Source: Pseudobdellovibrionaceae bacterium (GTDB lineage: Bacteria; Bdellovibrionota; Bdellovibrionia; Bdellovibrionales; Bdellovibrionaceae). From it: a stretch of 5,968 nucleotides of DNA. This document shows positions 1 through 5,968 of this stretch, piece after piece (the stretch's first letter is position 1; each line of letters opens with the position of its first letter). The notes below the pieces were generated by a model that was not told the DNA's origin, did not search any database, and saw nothing but the letters and a program-made list of their open reading frames with translations. The stretch spans positions 1-5,968 of the forward strand of contig JACMRP010000224.1 of assembly GCA_014376325.1 (NCBI GenBank), written 5' to 3'. Both the position numbers and the translations under genes were made by a program.

Positions 1-1325
1 ACTTTTTTATCGGTCACGTAGTTCATTAGAATCTGCACGCCGCGTTTGTCTTCGCAAAGCTTCAGAATTCCACCGATGTAATCGGTCGGAGTATGGATCG
101 TAATTTTAACGTAAGGCTCTTCCATACTGGCGATGGCGGTCTCTGCCGGGAATTGGGAAGGATTGTCCAACATCAAAACGGTGCCGTCTGTCTTGGTGAT
201 GCGGTACACGACCGTTGGCGCGGTCGTAATCAGATCTAGATTGAATTCACGCTCGAGACGCTCTTGCACAATCTCCATGTGCAATAAACCGAGAAAGCCG
301 CAGCGGTAACCGAAGCCGAGTGCCAAAGATTTTTCAATTTCAAACGTAAGGGAGGAATCGTTCAGACAAAGTTTATCGAGAGCATCACGCAGACTTTCGT
401 ATTCAGACGCCACGATCGGAAAAATCCCTGCAAAAACCATCGGTTTGATTTTCTGAAATCCTGCGAGTGGCTGCGAGGCCGGGAACTTAGCGCCGGTGAC
501 GGTGTCGCCTACTTTAACGTCACGAATGTCTTTGATACCGCAGATAATGAAGCCCACTTCGCCGGCATCGAGCACGTCGCGAGGTTCTGGCAATGGACGG
601 AATTTGCCCATACGCAGAACTTCGTAATCGCGATCTGTCGCCATGAACTTGATCTTGTCGCCCTTTTTGATAGAGCCGTCCATCATTCGCACGAGAATAA
701 CAACGCCCTGATAAGCATCGAACCAAGAGTCAAAAATAAGACCCCGCGGAGTGAGCTCGCGATTTGCGGTTGGTGGTGGCACTTTCAAAACGATCGATTC
801 CAAGATATCCACGATGCCGATTTTTTCTTTCGCCGAAGCGTGAATGATATCGGTGCAATCAAGACCGACGGTTTCTTCGATCTGCCGACGAACCCCTTCA
901 GGATCTGCCGACGGAAGATCGATCTTGTTCAAAACTGGAATGATCGTCAGGTTATTTTCCATCGCGAGGTAAACGTTCGCGAGAGTTTGGGCCTCCACCC
1001 CTTGAGCAGCGTCGACGACAAGGATCGCGCCTTCGCAGGCCGCAAGCGATCGCGAAACTTCGTAAGAAAAATCCACGTGTCCTGGAGTGTCGATAAGATT
1101 AATCTGGTAGAGATTGCCGTCTTTGGCTTTGTAATCTATGCACACGGTTTGCGCTTTGATCGTAATGCCGCGTTCGCGCTCGAGCTCCATATTGTCTAGG
1201 AACTGGGCTTTTTTATCGCGCTCCGCGACAGCGCCAGTGGCTTGCAAAAGCTCATCCGCCAAGGTGGATTTACCGTGGTCGATATGAGCGATGATCGAGA
1301 AATTTCTTATAAACTTAGGATCCAT
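1..1325 (-). CDS. lepA: Elongation factor 4 (LepA/EF4) GTPase, C-terminal part cut off by the window edge
   Basis: This is a translational GTPase that binds the ribosome and acts during elongation or initiation under stress; in the family it is reported to back-translocate or remodel stalled ribosomes. I translated the frame from ATG at 1325; it stays open to the left edge (441 codons of a usual ~600). All G motifs are intact: AHIDHGKST (residues 13-21), RGITI (52-56), DTPGH (79-83), NKID (133-136) and SAK (164-166). Later blocks such as [16 protein letters not shown] and [14 protein letters not shown] are typical of LepA rather than EF-G. The missing ~160 residues include the LepA-specific C-terminal domain. 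The start MDPKFIRNF aligns with E. coli MKNIRNF. The ribosome site is weak (GCCGGAATTGCGCGGA before ATG). The gene lies 41 bases after metK on the same strand with no terminator between, so cotranscription is likely. Confidence 0.97.
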   Translation of the reverse strand, partial: MDPKFIRNFSIIAHIDHGKSTLADELLQATGAVAERDKKAQFLDNMELERERGITIKAQTVCIDYKAKDGNLYQINLIDTPGHVDFSYEVSRSLAACEGAILVVDAAQGVEAQTLANVYLAMENNLTIIPVLNKIDLPSADPEGVRRQIEETVGLDCTDIIHASAKEKIGIVDILESIVLKVPPPTANRELTPRGLIFDSWFDAYQGVVILVRMMDGSIKKGDKIKFMATDRDYEVLRMGKFRPLPEPRDVLDAGEVGFIICGIKDIRDVKVGDTVTGAKFPASQPLAGFQKIKPMVFAGIFPIVASEYESLRDALDKLCLNDSSLTFEIEKSLALGFGYRCGFLGLLHMEIVQERLEREFNLDLITTAPTVVYRITKTDGTVLMLDNPSQFPAETAIASMEEPYVKITIHTPTDYIGGILKLCEDKRGVQILMNYVTDKK

Positions 1326-1366
1326 TCCGCGCAATTCCGGCCCGCAAGCGAGCCCCAAAATTTAGA

Positions 1367-2530
1367 CTAAGTAAGGCCTTTTACGACGTCTTTTAACTGA
1401 TCCACTTTGTTCGTTCGTTCCCAAGTGAAACTTTCTTCCGTACGACCGAAGTGTCCGTAAGCAGATGTCGCGCTGTAGATCGGACGGAGAAGATCGAACT
1501 CTTTAGTAATTCTTGCGGGACGCAGGTCCCAGATTTTACGAACTGCTTGCTGAAGAATTTCGTTACCAACTTTGCTGGTGCCGTAGTCGTTGATCGTCAC
1601 GCTGACGGGTTCTGCAACGCCGATCGCGTAAGCCACCTGCAACATGCATCGGTCCGCGAGTCCCGCAGCCACGATGTTCTTCGCGATATGGCGAGCCGCG
1701 TACGCTGCTGAGCGATCTACTTTTGATGGATCTTTACCGGAGAAGGCTCCGCCCCCATGGGCACCGTGTCCACCATAGGTATCAACGATAATTTTACGAC
1801 CGGTCAAACCGGCGTCGCCCATTGGCCCACCGGTCACGAAACGGCCCGTTGGGTTGATGTGGAATTTTGTGTTTTTATCAATCCACTGTGCAGGGATTTG
1901 TTTTTTGATAAGTTCTTCAATGATAAATTCACGAATCGCATCGTTGTTAACGTCTTCTGAGTGCTGAGTTGAAATAACAATTGTATCGATACGTTTCGCG
2001 ACGCCATTTTCATACTGAACGGTCACTTGAGATTTTGCGTCAGGACGCAACCAATTCACTTTGTTTGCTTTGCGCAAGCTTGCGAGTTCGCGAACAAGCT
2101 TGTGAGACATCGCGATAGACAATGGCATTTGCTCCGGAGTTTCGTTCACGGCATAACCGAACATCAGTCCTTGATCGCCGGCACCTTGATCATCGCTCAA
2201 GGTTTCTTTGACCCCAACTGCGATGTCGGGACTTTGCTGGCCGACCGCAACCATGACACCACAAGTTTTATAGTCGAAGCCTTTGTCGGTATGATCGTAA
2301 CCGATACGTTTTACGGTTTCGCGAGCCACTTCGGTAAAATTCACTTTTGCAGAAGTTGAAATTTCGCCCGCGATCACGATCAAACCGGTCGTCAGTAATG
2401 TTTCACACGCCACGCGACCTTTTGGATCTTGCTTCAGAATCGCGTCCAGTACGCCATCGCTGATTTGATCGGCCATTTTATCCGGATGTCCTTCAGAAAC
2501 AGATTCACTCGTGAAAAGATAGTTTTTCAA
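1367..2530 (-). CDS. metK: S-adenosylmethionine synthetase (methionine adenosyltransferase)
   Basis: This cytosolic enzyme makes S-adenosylmethionine from methionine and ATP, releasing phosphate and pyrophosphate; the product supplies methyl groups to the cell. The protein has 387 residues, the normal full length, and follows E. coli MetK closely. The N-terminal [11 protein letters not shown] block carries the ATP-site His15 and Asp17. The two family signatures are present: GAGDQG at 116-121 and the glycine-rich P-loop-like GGGAFSGKD at 259-267, followed by the conserved DRSAAYAAR. The C-terminal SAYGHFGR is also present. The start is TTG at 2530: an in-frame TAG lies six codons upstream with no ATG between, and a GAGGA ribosome site sits 9 bases before the TTG. 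Its promoter lies just upstream and the predicted leader is only ~35 bases, too short for a known SAM riboswitch. lepA follows after 41 bases. The stop is TAG. Confidence 0.98.
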   Translation of the reverse strand: MKNYLFTSESVSEGHPDKMADQISDGVLDAILKQDPKGRVACETLLTTGLIVIAGEISTSAKVNFTEVARETVKRIGYDHTDKGFDYKTCGVMVAVGQQSPDIAVGVKETLSDDQGAGDQGLMFGYAVNETPEQMPLSIAMSHKLVRELASLRKANKVNWLRPDAKSQVTVQYENGVAKRIDTIVISTQHSEDVNNDAIREFIIEELIKKQIPAQWIDKNTKFHINPTGRFVTGGPMGDAGLTGRKIIVDTYGGHGAHGGGAFSGKDPSKVDRSAAYAARHIAKNIVAAGLADRCMLQVAYAIGVAEPVSVTINDYGTSKVGNEILQQAVRKIWDLRPARITKEFDLLRPIYSATSAYGHFGRTEESFTWERTNKVDQLKDVVKGLT

Positions 2531-2539
2531 TTTATTAGA

Positions 2540-2544
2540 TCCTC
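2540..2544 (-). promoter_or_regulatory. Ribosome binding site fixing the TTG start of metK
   Basis: Read on the minus strand this is GAGGA, followed by a 9-base spacer and then TTG at 2530. It supports initiation at the unusual TTG, since no ATG or GTG occurs between the upstream in-frame stop and this codon. The position is seen in the sequence; its use is inferred. Confidence 0.7.
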
Positions 2545-2554
2545 GCTAGGTTGT

Positions 2555-2566
2555 CTTACGTGTAAG
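2555..2566. repeat. Short inverted repeat in the metK leader
   Basis: CTTAC and GTAAG flank a two-base centre (GT). The repeat lies at the predicted metK transcription start, between the -10 box and the ribosome site. It could be an operator half-site pair or chance; the arms are only 5 bases and too short to form a stable RNA hairpin alone. Confidence 0.3.
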
Positions 2567-2571
2567 GACGC

Positions 2572-2600
2572 AAGCTAGCCCAAAGCCGATAGGGGGTCAA
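2572..2600 (-). promoter_or_regulatory. Candidate sigma70-type promoter of metK-lepA
   Basis: On the minus strand, TTGACC (2600-2595, five of six consensus bases) is separated by exactly 17 bases from TAGCTT (2577-2572, three of six). Transcription would start near 2565, leaving a leader of about 35 bases before the metK TTG. The -35 box begins directly after the T-run of the terminator behind hpf, which suggests that metK-lepA is insulated from hpf and transcribed separately. The -10 box is poor, so this is a candidate only. Confidence 0.5.
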
Positions 2601-2633
2601 TAAAAAGCCCCCGGGTTTTTGGTCCCAGGGGCT
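2601..2633 (-). terminator. Intrinsic terminator downstream of hpf
   Basis: On the minus strand the ten-base arm AGCCCCTGGG, an eight-base loop (ACCAAAAA) and the arm CCCGGGGGCT form a ten-pair stem with one G-T wobble. A TTTTTA tract follows. It lies 70 bases past the hpf stop codon and before the metK promoter, so it should end the hpf transcript. On the plus strand the wobble becomes a C-A mismatch and no T-run follows, which fits minus-strand function. Confidence 0.88.
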
Positions 2634-2702
2634 CGTTGAATTTGCATATTTATATCAGGTAAAGCGTAGAATTAAACTTCCGCTAGAATCGGGATCCTCG
2701 CA

Positions 2703-3077
2703 CTAAGATGCCTTTTTGCCGCTCTTTGCCTCAAACTCCAGACGAGTGTTGATGTGATCAATTTTAGCTTCTCGTGAAAGTTCTGGTTTCTTATGATACT
2801 GCATAATTTTGCGGGTTTTTAGAAACTGCTTTTCGAGTTTTTCAACGACCAAGTCGACGCCGGTATAAGCGTCCATGTTGTAGGAGGTTGCTTTAAAATA
2901 CTTCTCGCGGGTATTGACGGTCACTTCGACGCAAAACTCGTTTTTGGTTTTACTAAAATAGACATTCCCGTAGCCTTCCTTCAGCAGAAATTTAGATATT
3001 TCCTCCATCTTGTCCTCCGTGTACTTAATGAGCGTGTCGGAGTGATCGAGGTGCTTAAAGGTGTAGTTCAGTTTCAT
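2703..3077 (-). CDS. hpf: Ribosome hibernation promoting factor, short form (HPF/RaiA/YfiA family)
   Basis: Proteins of this family bind the decoding region of the 30S subunit, where they block tRNA and mRNA and keep ribosomes inactive in stationary phase or starvation. The protein has 124 residues. Residues 1-96 show the usual beta-alpha-beta-beta-beta-alpha pattern: MKLNYTFKHLDHS first strand, a helix at about 14-33 (LIKYTEDKMEEISKF), strands to about 65, then the hallmark DAYTGVDLVVEKLEKQ helix at 69-84 leading into a basic patch (KTRKIMQYHKK). A charged tail of ~28 residues follows. The C-terminal dimerisation domain of long HPF (~180-190 residues) is absent, so 100S dimers, if formed, would need another partner. 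The start is well supported by GGAGG five bases before ATG. It has its own candidate promoter (3133-3161) and terminator (2601-2633), so it is probably monocistronic. hpf and raiA cannot be separated on sequence alone. Confidence 0.93.
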   Translation of the reverse strand: MKLNYTFKHLDHSDTLIKYTEDKMEEISKFLLKEGYGNVYFSKTKNEFCVEVTVNTREKYFKATSYNMDAYTGVDLVVEKLEKQFLKTRKIMQYHKKPELSREAKIDHINTRLEFEAKSGKKAS

Positions 3078-3132
3078 GCGTGCCTCCGTAGTAGTGGTTT
3101 CTTATCGGCCATTCAGGACTAAAGATGAGCTC

Positions 3133-3161
3133 TTTGTATGATGCTGCGCCTCCTCTCTCAA
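3133..3161 (-). promoter_or_regulatory. Candidate sigma70-type promoter of hpf
   Basis: On the minus strand, TTGAGA (3161-3156, five of six consensus bases) is separated by 17 bases from TACAAA (3138-3133, four of six). Start of transcription would fall near 3126, giving a ~50-base leader to the hpf ATG at 3077. The -35 box is one arm of a palindrome (3156-3168), so a repressor or activator could act here. This is inferred from consensus match and spacing. Confidence 0.5.
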
Positions 3162-3168
3162 ATTGAGA
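3156..3168. repeat. 13-base palindrome overlapping the hpf -35 box
   Basis: TCTCAA and TTGAGA are perfect reverse complements around a single central A. One arm is the proposed -35 hexamer of hpf. The symmetry and position are those of an operator, but the arms are short and no regulator is encoded nearby in the window. Confidence 0.4.
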
Positions 3169-3349
3169 CAAAGAGGATGTGTAAAAAGGTTCAAATGACA
3201 TCCCTGCTCTGAAAAATTGCTGCCGAACTGAATTCATTTGCTCGAGCTGTGCGTTATTTTAGGAAGAGGTAAAACCGTCATGAGGTCGAGTAAATCACTG
3301 GGAATTCTTAGGAGTTTGGACTCTAATAGTTGCTTCATAAGGGGGATCT

Positions 3350-3814
3350 ATGAAGTACGTTATTTCTATGCTTACGATCATCGCAGGTTTTGTTTTTGGA
3401 GCTCAGGCCATCGCGGCGCCTATCAGTGCAGAATCCATTGTGGGTCGATACGCGGTCGATGCCAGCGTTCCGTTCCGCAAAGTTAAAATCGATTTTAAAG
3501 TAGTCAGCAATAAAGAGTTTGAAATCACGCAGATCGATAAAGACGGCAAACCAGAAGAAACGTGTAACGGAACCTACGAAATCAGCGCGAGCTTAGACTG
3601 GACGCCAGTTATATTTGCCGACGGCAAAATGTTTAAGGGTGTCTTTACTTGCCCGAGTGACCGATCAAAAGATGTCGATTTTGACATCGATTTCCAAGAC
3701 AAGACAACCGACGATCTTGTGAAAGGAACTCAGGTTATCGTAACCACTTCCTTGGCGCCGATGAAAATCAAAGCGACCGTTAAGAAGATTAGCGCCTTCG
3801 ATATTATCGAGTAA
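3350..3814 (+). CDS. Small exported protein of unknown function, first of a tandem paralogous pair
   Basis: I do not recognise a named family. The protein has 154 residues. Residues 1-22 form a classical Sec signal peptide: Lys2, a hydrophobic core (VISMLTIIAGFVFGA) and an AIA cleavage site, leaving ~132 residues in the periplasm or outside the cell. No lipobox cysteine is present, so it is not a lipoprotein. The mature part alternates strand-like stretches (KVKIDFKVV, KEFEITQID, DVDFDIDFQ, TQVIVTTS, MKIKATVKKI) with polar turns, suggesting a small beta protein; its early GRY and GTY motifs recall lipocalin-like folds, but that is speculative. Cys72 and Cys101 are the only cysteines and both are kept in the neighbour, so a disulphide is plausible. 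It is ~58% identical over 125 ungapped residues to the protein at 3978-4427. An AAGGGGG ribosome site precedes ATG by 4 bases. An intrinsic terminator follows 23 bases after the stop. Confidence 0.9.
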   Translation: MKYVISMLTIIAGFVFGAQAIAAPISAESIVGRYAVDASVPFRKVKIDFKVVSNKEFEITQIDKDGKPEETCNGTYEISASLDWTPVIFADGKMFKGVFTCPSDRSKDVDFDIDFQDKTTDDLVKGTQVIVTTSLAPMKIKATVKKISAFDIIE

Positions 3815-3837
3815 GCATTTAAAATTAGACCATTCGG

Positions 3838-3868
3838 AAAAGGGAGACTCTTCAGTCTCCCTTTTTTT
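3838..3868 (+). terminator. Intrinsic terminator after the first exported-protein gene
   Basis: A perfect eight-pair GC-rich stem (GGGAGACT / AGTCTCCC) with a CTTC tetraloop is followed by seven T. Flanking AAAA and TTTT extend it to twelve pairs. On the minus strand the same hairpin is followed by four T, so it may also stop transcripts coming from the dehydrogenase gene on the right. It implies that the second exported-protein gene needs its own promoter. Confidence 0.93.
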
Positions 3869-3977
3869 ATTCCGAACATGCCGCTTTTTAGGCGGAGACA
3901 TTGTGACATCAGTCCACTTGGTTCGCTTCTTGCTTATTCCTATTTGTAGATAATCACGGTTCACGAAGGGGGCTTCA

Positions 3978-4427
3978 ATGAATCATTTTGCTAACGTCAT
4001 ATTTTCTCTTTTAATCTTTGCGGCCGGAAGCAACGCGTTTGCGACGGCCATTTCGCCGGGCAATATCCTTGGCCGTTACGATGTGAATGCGAGCGCATTC
4101 TTCAAAAAGGTGCGCATCGATTTTAAAGTAATCAATGAAAAAGAATTTGAAATTTTTCAGTACGACCGAGACGGAAAACCAGAAGAAACATGCAACGGAA
4201 CATATAATATCGTCCAAAATAAAAGTTTGAGAATGGGCGTCGCCACTATCACGACCGTGTTAAAAGGTATTTTCAATTGTCCGAGCAACCGAACTAAAAT
4301 GATAGATTTTGATCTGGATTTTCAAAACAAGTCTGTGGAAGACATAGTGACTGGAACCACAGTCATCATCACGACATCGATGGCACCCATGAAAATCAAA
4401 GCGAATGTTAAAAAGATTGGGAATTAG
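3978..4427 (+). CDS. Small exported protein of unknown function, second of a tandem paralogous pair
   Basis: This is the paralogue of the protein at 3350-3814; no named family is recognised. The protein has 149 residues. The signal peptide spans about residues 1-22 with a hydrophobic core (FANVIFSLLIFAAG) and an AFA cleavage site at the same place as in its partner; its n-region has only a histidine and no Lys or Arg, which is unusual. The mature part (~127 residues) keeps Cys72 and Cys101, the block around DGKPEETCNGTY (65-76), the FDLDFQNK region and the C-terminal APMKIKANVKKI. Residues 79-95 show no ungapped identity to the partner, in contrast to strong conservation on both sides. The ribosome site is again AAGGGGG, five bases before ATG. 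A GATAAT at 3949-3954 could be a -10 box, but no good -35 is visible. Its TAG stop overlaps the stop of the convergent dehydrogenase gene. Confidence 0.9.
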   Translation: MNHFANVIFSLLIFAAGSNAFATAISPGNILGRYDVNASAFFKKVRIDFKVINEKEFEIFQYDRDGKPEETCNGTYNIVQNKSLRMGVATITTVLKGIFNCPSNRTKMIDFDLDFQNKSVEDIVTGTTVIITTSMAPMKIKANVKKIGN

Positions 4428-5968
4428 AAACCTTTGATGATTTCTGAATTTGAGAAACGATGACTGCTTGAGGTCTCTGGAATTTCGAACAGGCGTTGCC
4501 TTGAACACCATCTGCGCGCCGTTTCGATGTCGCGAATGTCTTTAGTATGCAAAGCGAATTCTGTCATCAAGGTTGCGGCGTAAATATTAGCGACTCCAAA
4601 TGCAAAATATCTTGCGGATGTCTGCAAGTCCTCTTGGCCGGCTGCCTGGCCATTAACGATTTTTAAAAAATAGTCTTGAAGGTCTTTGAGGCTTTTTTCG
4701 ATCGCTTGAACTTCGGCTTTTAGCTGCTGTCCCGCCATTGGATTGTTCATCATTTGCGCAACCCGTTGCGCTACATCCTTCAGGAAAGCGGGAAGCGCGT
4801 TTTCTTTTTCGATGGCGCGAAGCAGGTCAAGACTTAACACGTTGGTGGTGCCTTCCCAAATCGGAAATACTTGGGCGTCCCTGATAAATTTTGGAATTCC
4901 GGTATCTTCTACGTAGCCGGCACCGCCAAATACTTCGACCACTTCGCTAGTTATTCCGACACACTTCTTTGCGCTGAATAATTTTATAATCGGCGTCAGC
5001 AACCGTAATAACGCACTTTCTTCAGATGTTGCCTTCGCGCACTCTTCTTTACCTAGCAATTCCACCGCGCGCATAACCAAATGAAAGCTTGCGGCGTAAT
5101 CCACATACATATCCATCAAGGTCTCTACGTGCAAAGGATGGTCTATGATTTTTTTTCCGAATGCTTCCCGCTTCAGTGAATAGTCTTTCGCAAGTGCGAG
5201 TCCCCTTCGGGCGTGAGAGATGGAACAGATCGAGTTATAAACCCGAGTGATGTTGAATAAACTGGCGATTTTTTTAACGCCGCCGCCTTCGCCGCCGACA
5301 AGTCTTGCGGGCGTGCCAACAAGGCTAAGCTCTGCCGTCGGAAGCGCTTTCGTGCCTAGCTTGTCTTTTAGACGATGCACTTCGATATTCTGTAAATTAT
5401 TTTTAGAATCCCGTAGTTCCAAGTAAAAGAGACTTAAACCCCGACTACCTTTTTCGGCACCCTCAATGCGGGCAAGGGTCATGGCCATTTGCGAAGTCGT
5501 TGCGGACGTAAACCACTTTGTTCCATGGAGCTCGTAGTGATCGCCAACTTTTTTTGCGACCGTGGACGTGCCGCTCACGTCGGAACCACCGGTTCGTTCG
5601 GTCATCCATTGCCCCGAAGTCCAAAACTCTTGCGGATTGCGACTGGTAAGATGACGGAAAGGTTTTGATTTCAAATAATCATCGCCGTAAAGTTCTATCG
5701 CGCGTGTCGCACCGTCGGTCATTGCCAAAGGGCAGGAATAAAAAGAAGACGAGGGATGATATAGATAAAGCATGGCCATCTGATAACTTCGCGAGTATTC
5801 GCCGAACTTGCGTTCGTATCCCGCCGCGATAAGCCCCTCTTCGGCAGCGACTTTCTCTAAAGCCTTCCACGCGGAGGATGTTTCGATCGTGTCGATACGC
5901 CGACCCCAAGGATCGAATGGAACTAATCGTGGTGGATTTTTTTCGGCCTCATCGGCCCACACCAACAT
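4424..5968 (-). CDS. AidB-like acyl-CoA dehydrogenase family flavoprotein, probably lacking its N-terminus at the window edge
   Basis: Family members are FAD enzymes that oxidise acyl-CoA thioesters at the alpha-beta bond; the AidB branch also contains E. coli AidB, a DNA-binding protein of the adaptive response to alkylation. Visible here (514 residues): NPPRLVPFDPWGRRID (11-26), which matches the AidB N-terminal segment; WMTERTGGSD (121-130), the first dehydrogenase signature; GTKWFTSA (149-156); HRLKDKLGT (198-206), typical of the AidB branch; EVFGGAGYVED (345-355) with K360 and D364, the second signature; and IWEGTTNV (370-377), where Glu372 sits at the place of the medium-chain enzyme's catalytic base. 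E. coli AidB has about 54 more residues before NPP, so the Met at 5968 is probably internal and the gene continues rightward. The last ~20 residues look like a local tail. The TAA stop overlaps the convergent gene, and no terminator follows directly. Fatty-acid oxidation or an alkylation response cannot be decided here. Confidence 0.93.
   Translation of the reverse strand: MLVWADEAEKNPPRLVPFDPWGRRIDTIETSSAWKALEKVAAEEGLIAAGYERKFGEYSRSYQMAMLYLYHPSSSFYSCPLAMTDGATRAIELYGDDYLKSKPFRHLTSRNPQEFWTSGQWMTERTGGSDVSGTSTVAKKVGDHYELHGTKWFTSATTSQMAMTLARIEGAEKGSRGLSLFYLELRDSKNNLQNIEVHRLKDKLGTKALPTAELSLVGTPARLVGGEGGGVKKIASLFNITRVYNSICSISHARRGLALAKDYSLKREAFGKKIIDHPLHVETLMDMYVDYAASFHLVMRAVELLGKEECAKATSEESALLRLLTPIIKLFSAKKCVGITSEVVEVFGGAGYVEDTGIPKFIRDAQVFPIWEGTTNVLSLDLLRAIEKENALPAFLKDVAQRVAQMMNNPMAGQQLKAEVQAIEKSLKDLQDYFLKIVNGQAAGQEDLQTSARYFAFGVANIYAATLMTEFALHTKDIRDIETARRWCSRQRLFEIPETSSSHRFSNSEIIKGF

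Noticed and set aside
840..1199. Plus-strand frame of 119 codons antisense to lepA
   Set aside because: The minus strand here encodes the intact LepA GTPase domain. The plus frame is a mirror of that coding bias.
1326..1340. In-frame TTG three codons before the lepA ATG as an alternative start
   Set aside because: No better ribosome site precedes it, and the ATG start aligns with the N-terminus of E. coli LepA.
2027..2359. Plus-strand frame of 110 codons antisense to metK, and two shorter ones nearby
   Set aside because: They lie wholly inside metK, with no ribosome sites or recognisable domains.
2531..2702. SAM riboswitch or leader attenuator before metK
   Set aside because: The only strong hairpin (2601-2633) lies upstream of the likely promoter and fits as the hpf terminator. 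No conserved multi-helix SAM aptamer could be recognised in the remaining bases.
3055..3237. Sixty-codon minus-strand reading frame upstream of and overlapping hpf
   Set aside because: It has no convincing ribosome site, overlaps hpf by 23 bases in another frame, and contains the hpf promoter, palindrome and ribosome site. Its sequence resembles no known protein.
3240..3349. Sigma70 promoter for the first exported-protein gene
   Set aside because: TAATAG and CATAAG can be picked as -10 boxes, but none has a -35 match at 16-18 bases. A promoter must exist here, but I cannot place it.
3238..3486. Plus-strand frame beginning before the first exported-protein gene
   Set aside because: It begins at TTG without a ribosome site and overlaps the start of the well-supported gene at 3350 in another frame.
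3665..3964. Minus-strand frame of 99 codons spanning the terminator between the exported-protein genes
   Set aside because: It reads antisense through the 3' end of the first gene and through the terminator hairpin, and its basic low-complexity product has no domain signs.
3880..3977. Promoter for the second exported-protein gene at GATAAT (3949-3954)
   Set aside because: The -10 box matches well, but the -35 region at 16-18 bases has at most two or three consensus bases, so it was not listed as a feature.

Overview
The window looks like chromosomal DNA of moderate GC from a free-living bacterium. It is probably Gram-negative: two small proteins carry classical Sec signal peptides, and the housekeeping proteins match the proteobacterial forms closely. 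A Bdellovibrio-type or other delta-proteobacterial-like host would fit the mix of genes, but this is a weak inference and no phylogenetic marker here settles it. I see no insertion sequence, phage gene, CRISPR array, tRNA or rRNA.

Layout. The left half (1-3077) is a housekeeping block read on the minus strand, in transcription order hpf, metK, lepA. hpf (short ribosome hibernation factor) has its own sigma70-like promoter and ends in a strong intrinsic terminator. The metK promoter starts directly after that terminator. metK (S-adenosylmethionine synthetase) begins at TTG and runs into lepA (elongation factor 4) after 41 bases, so these two probably form one transcript. lepA runs off the left edge and lacks about its last quarter.

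The middle (3350-4427, plus strand) holds two tandem genes for small exported proteins. They share about 58% identity in the mature part, with two conserved cysteines and one sharply divergent stretch between them. An intrinsic terminator follows the first gene, so the second probably has its own promoter. I recognise no family for them. They are the least explained part of the window.

The right end (4424-5968, minus strand) is an AidB-like acyl-CoA dehydrogenase family flavoprotein. It converges on the second exported-protein gene with stop codons overlapping in four bases. Comparison with AidB suggests that about 50 N-terminal residues lie beyond the right edge.

How the genes work together: hpf, metK and lepA all bear on translation or central metabolism (ribosome storage, methyl-donor supply, elongation under stress), and metK-lepA probably share a promoter. 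The exported pair and the dehydrogenase show no evident functional link to them. No gap without a gene exceeds 300 bases; the longest is 3078-3349.
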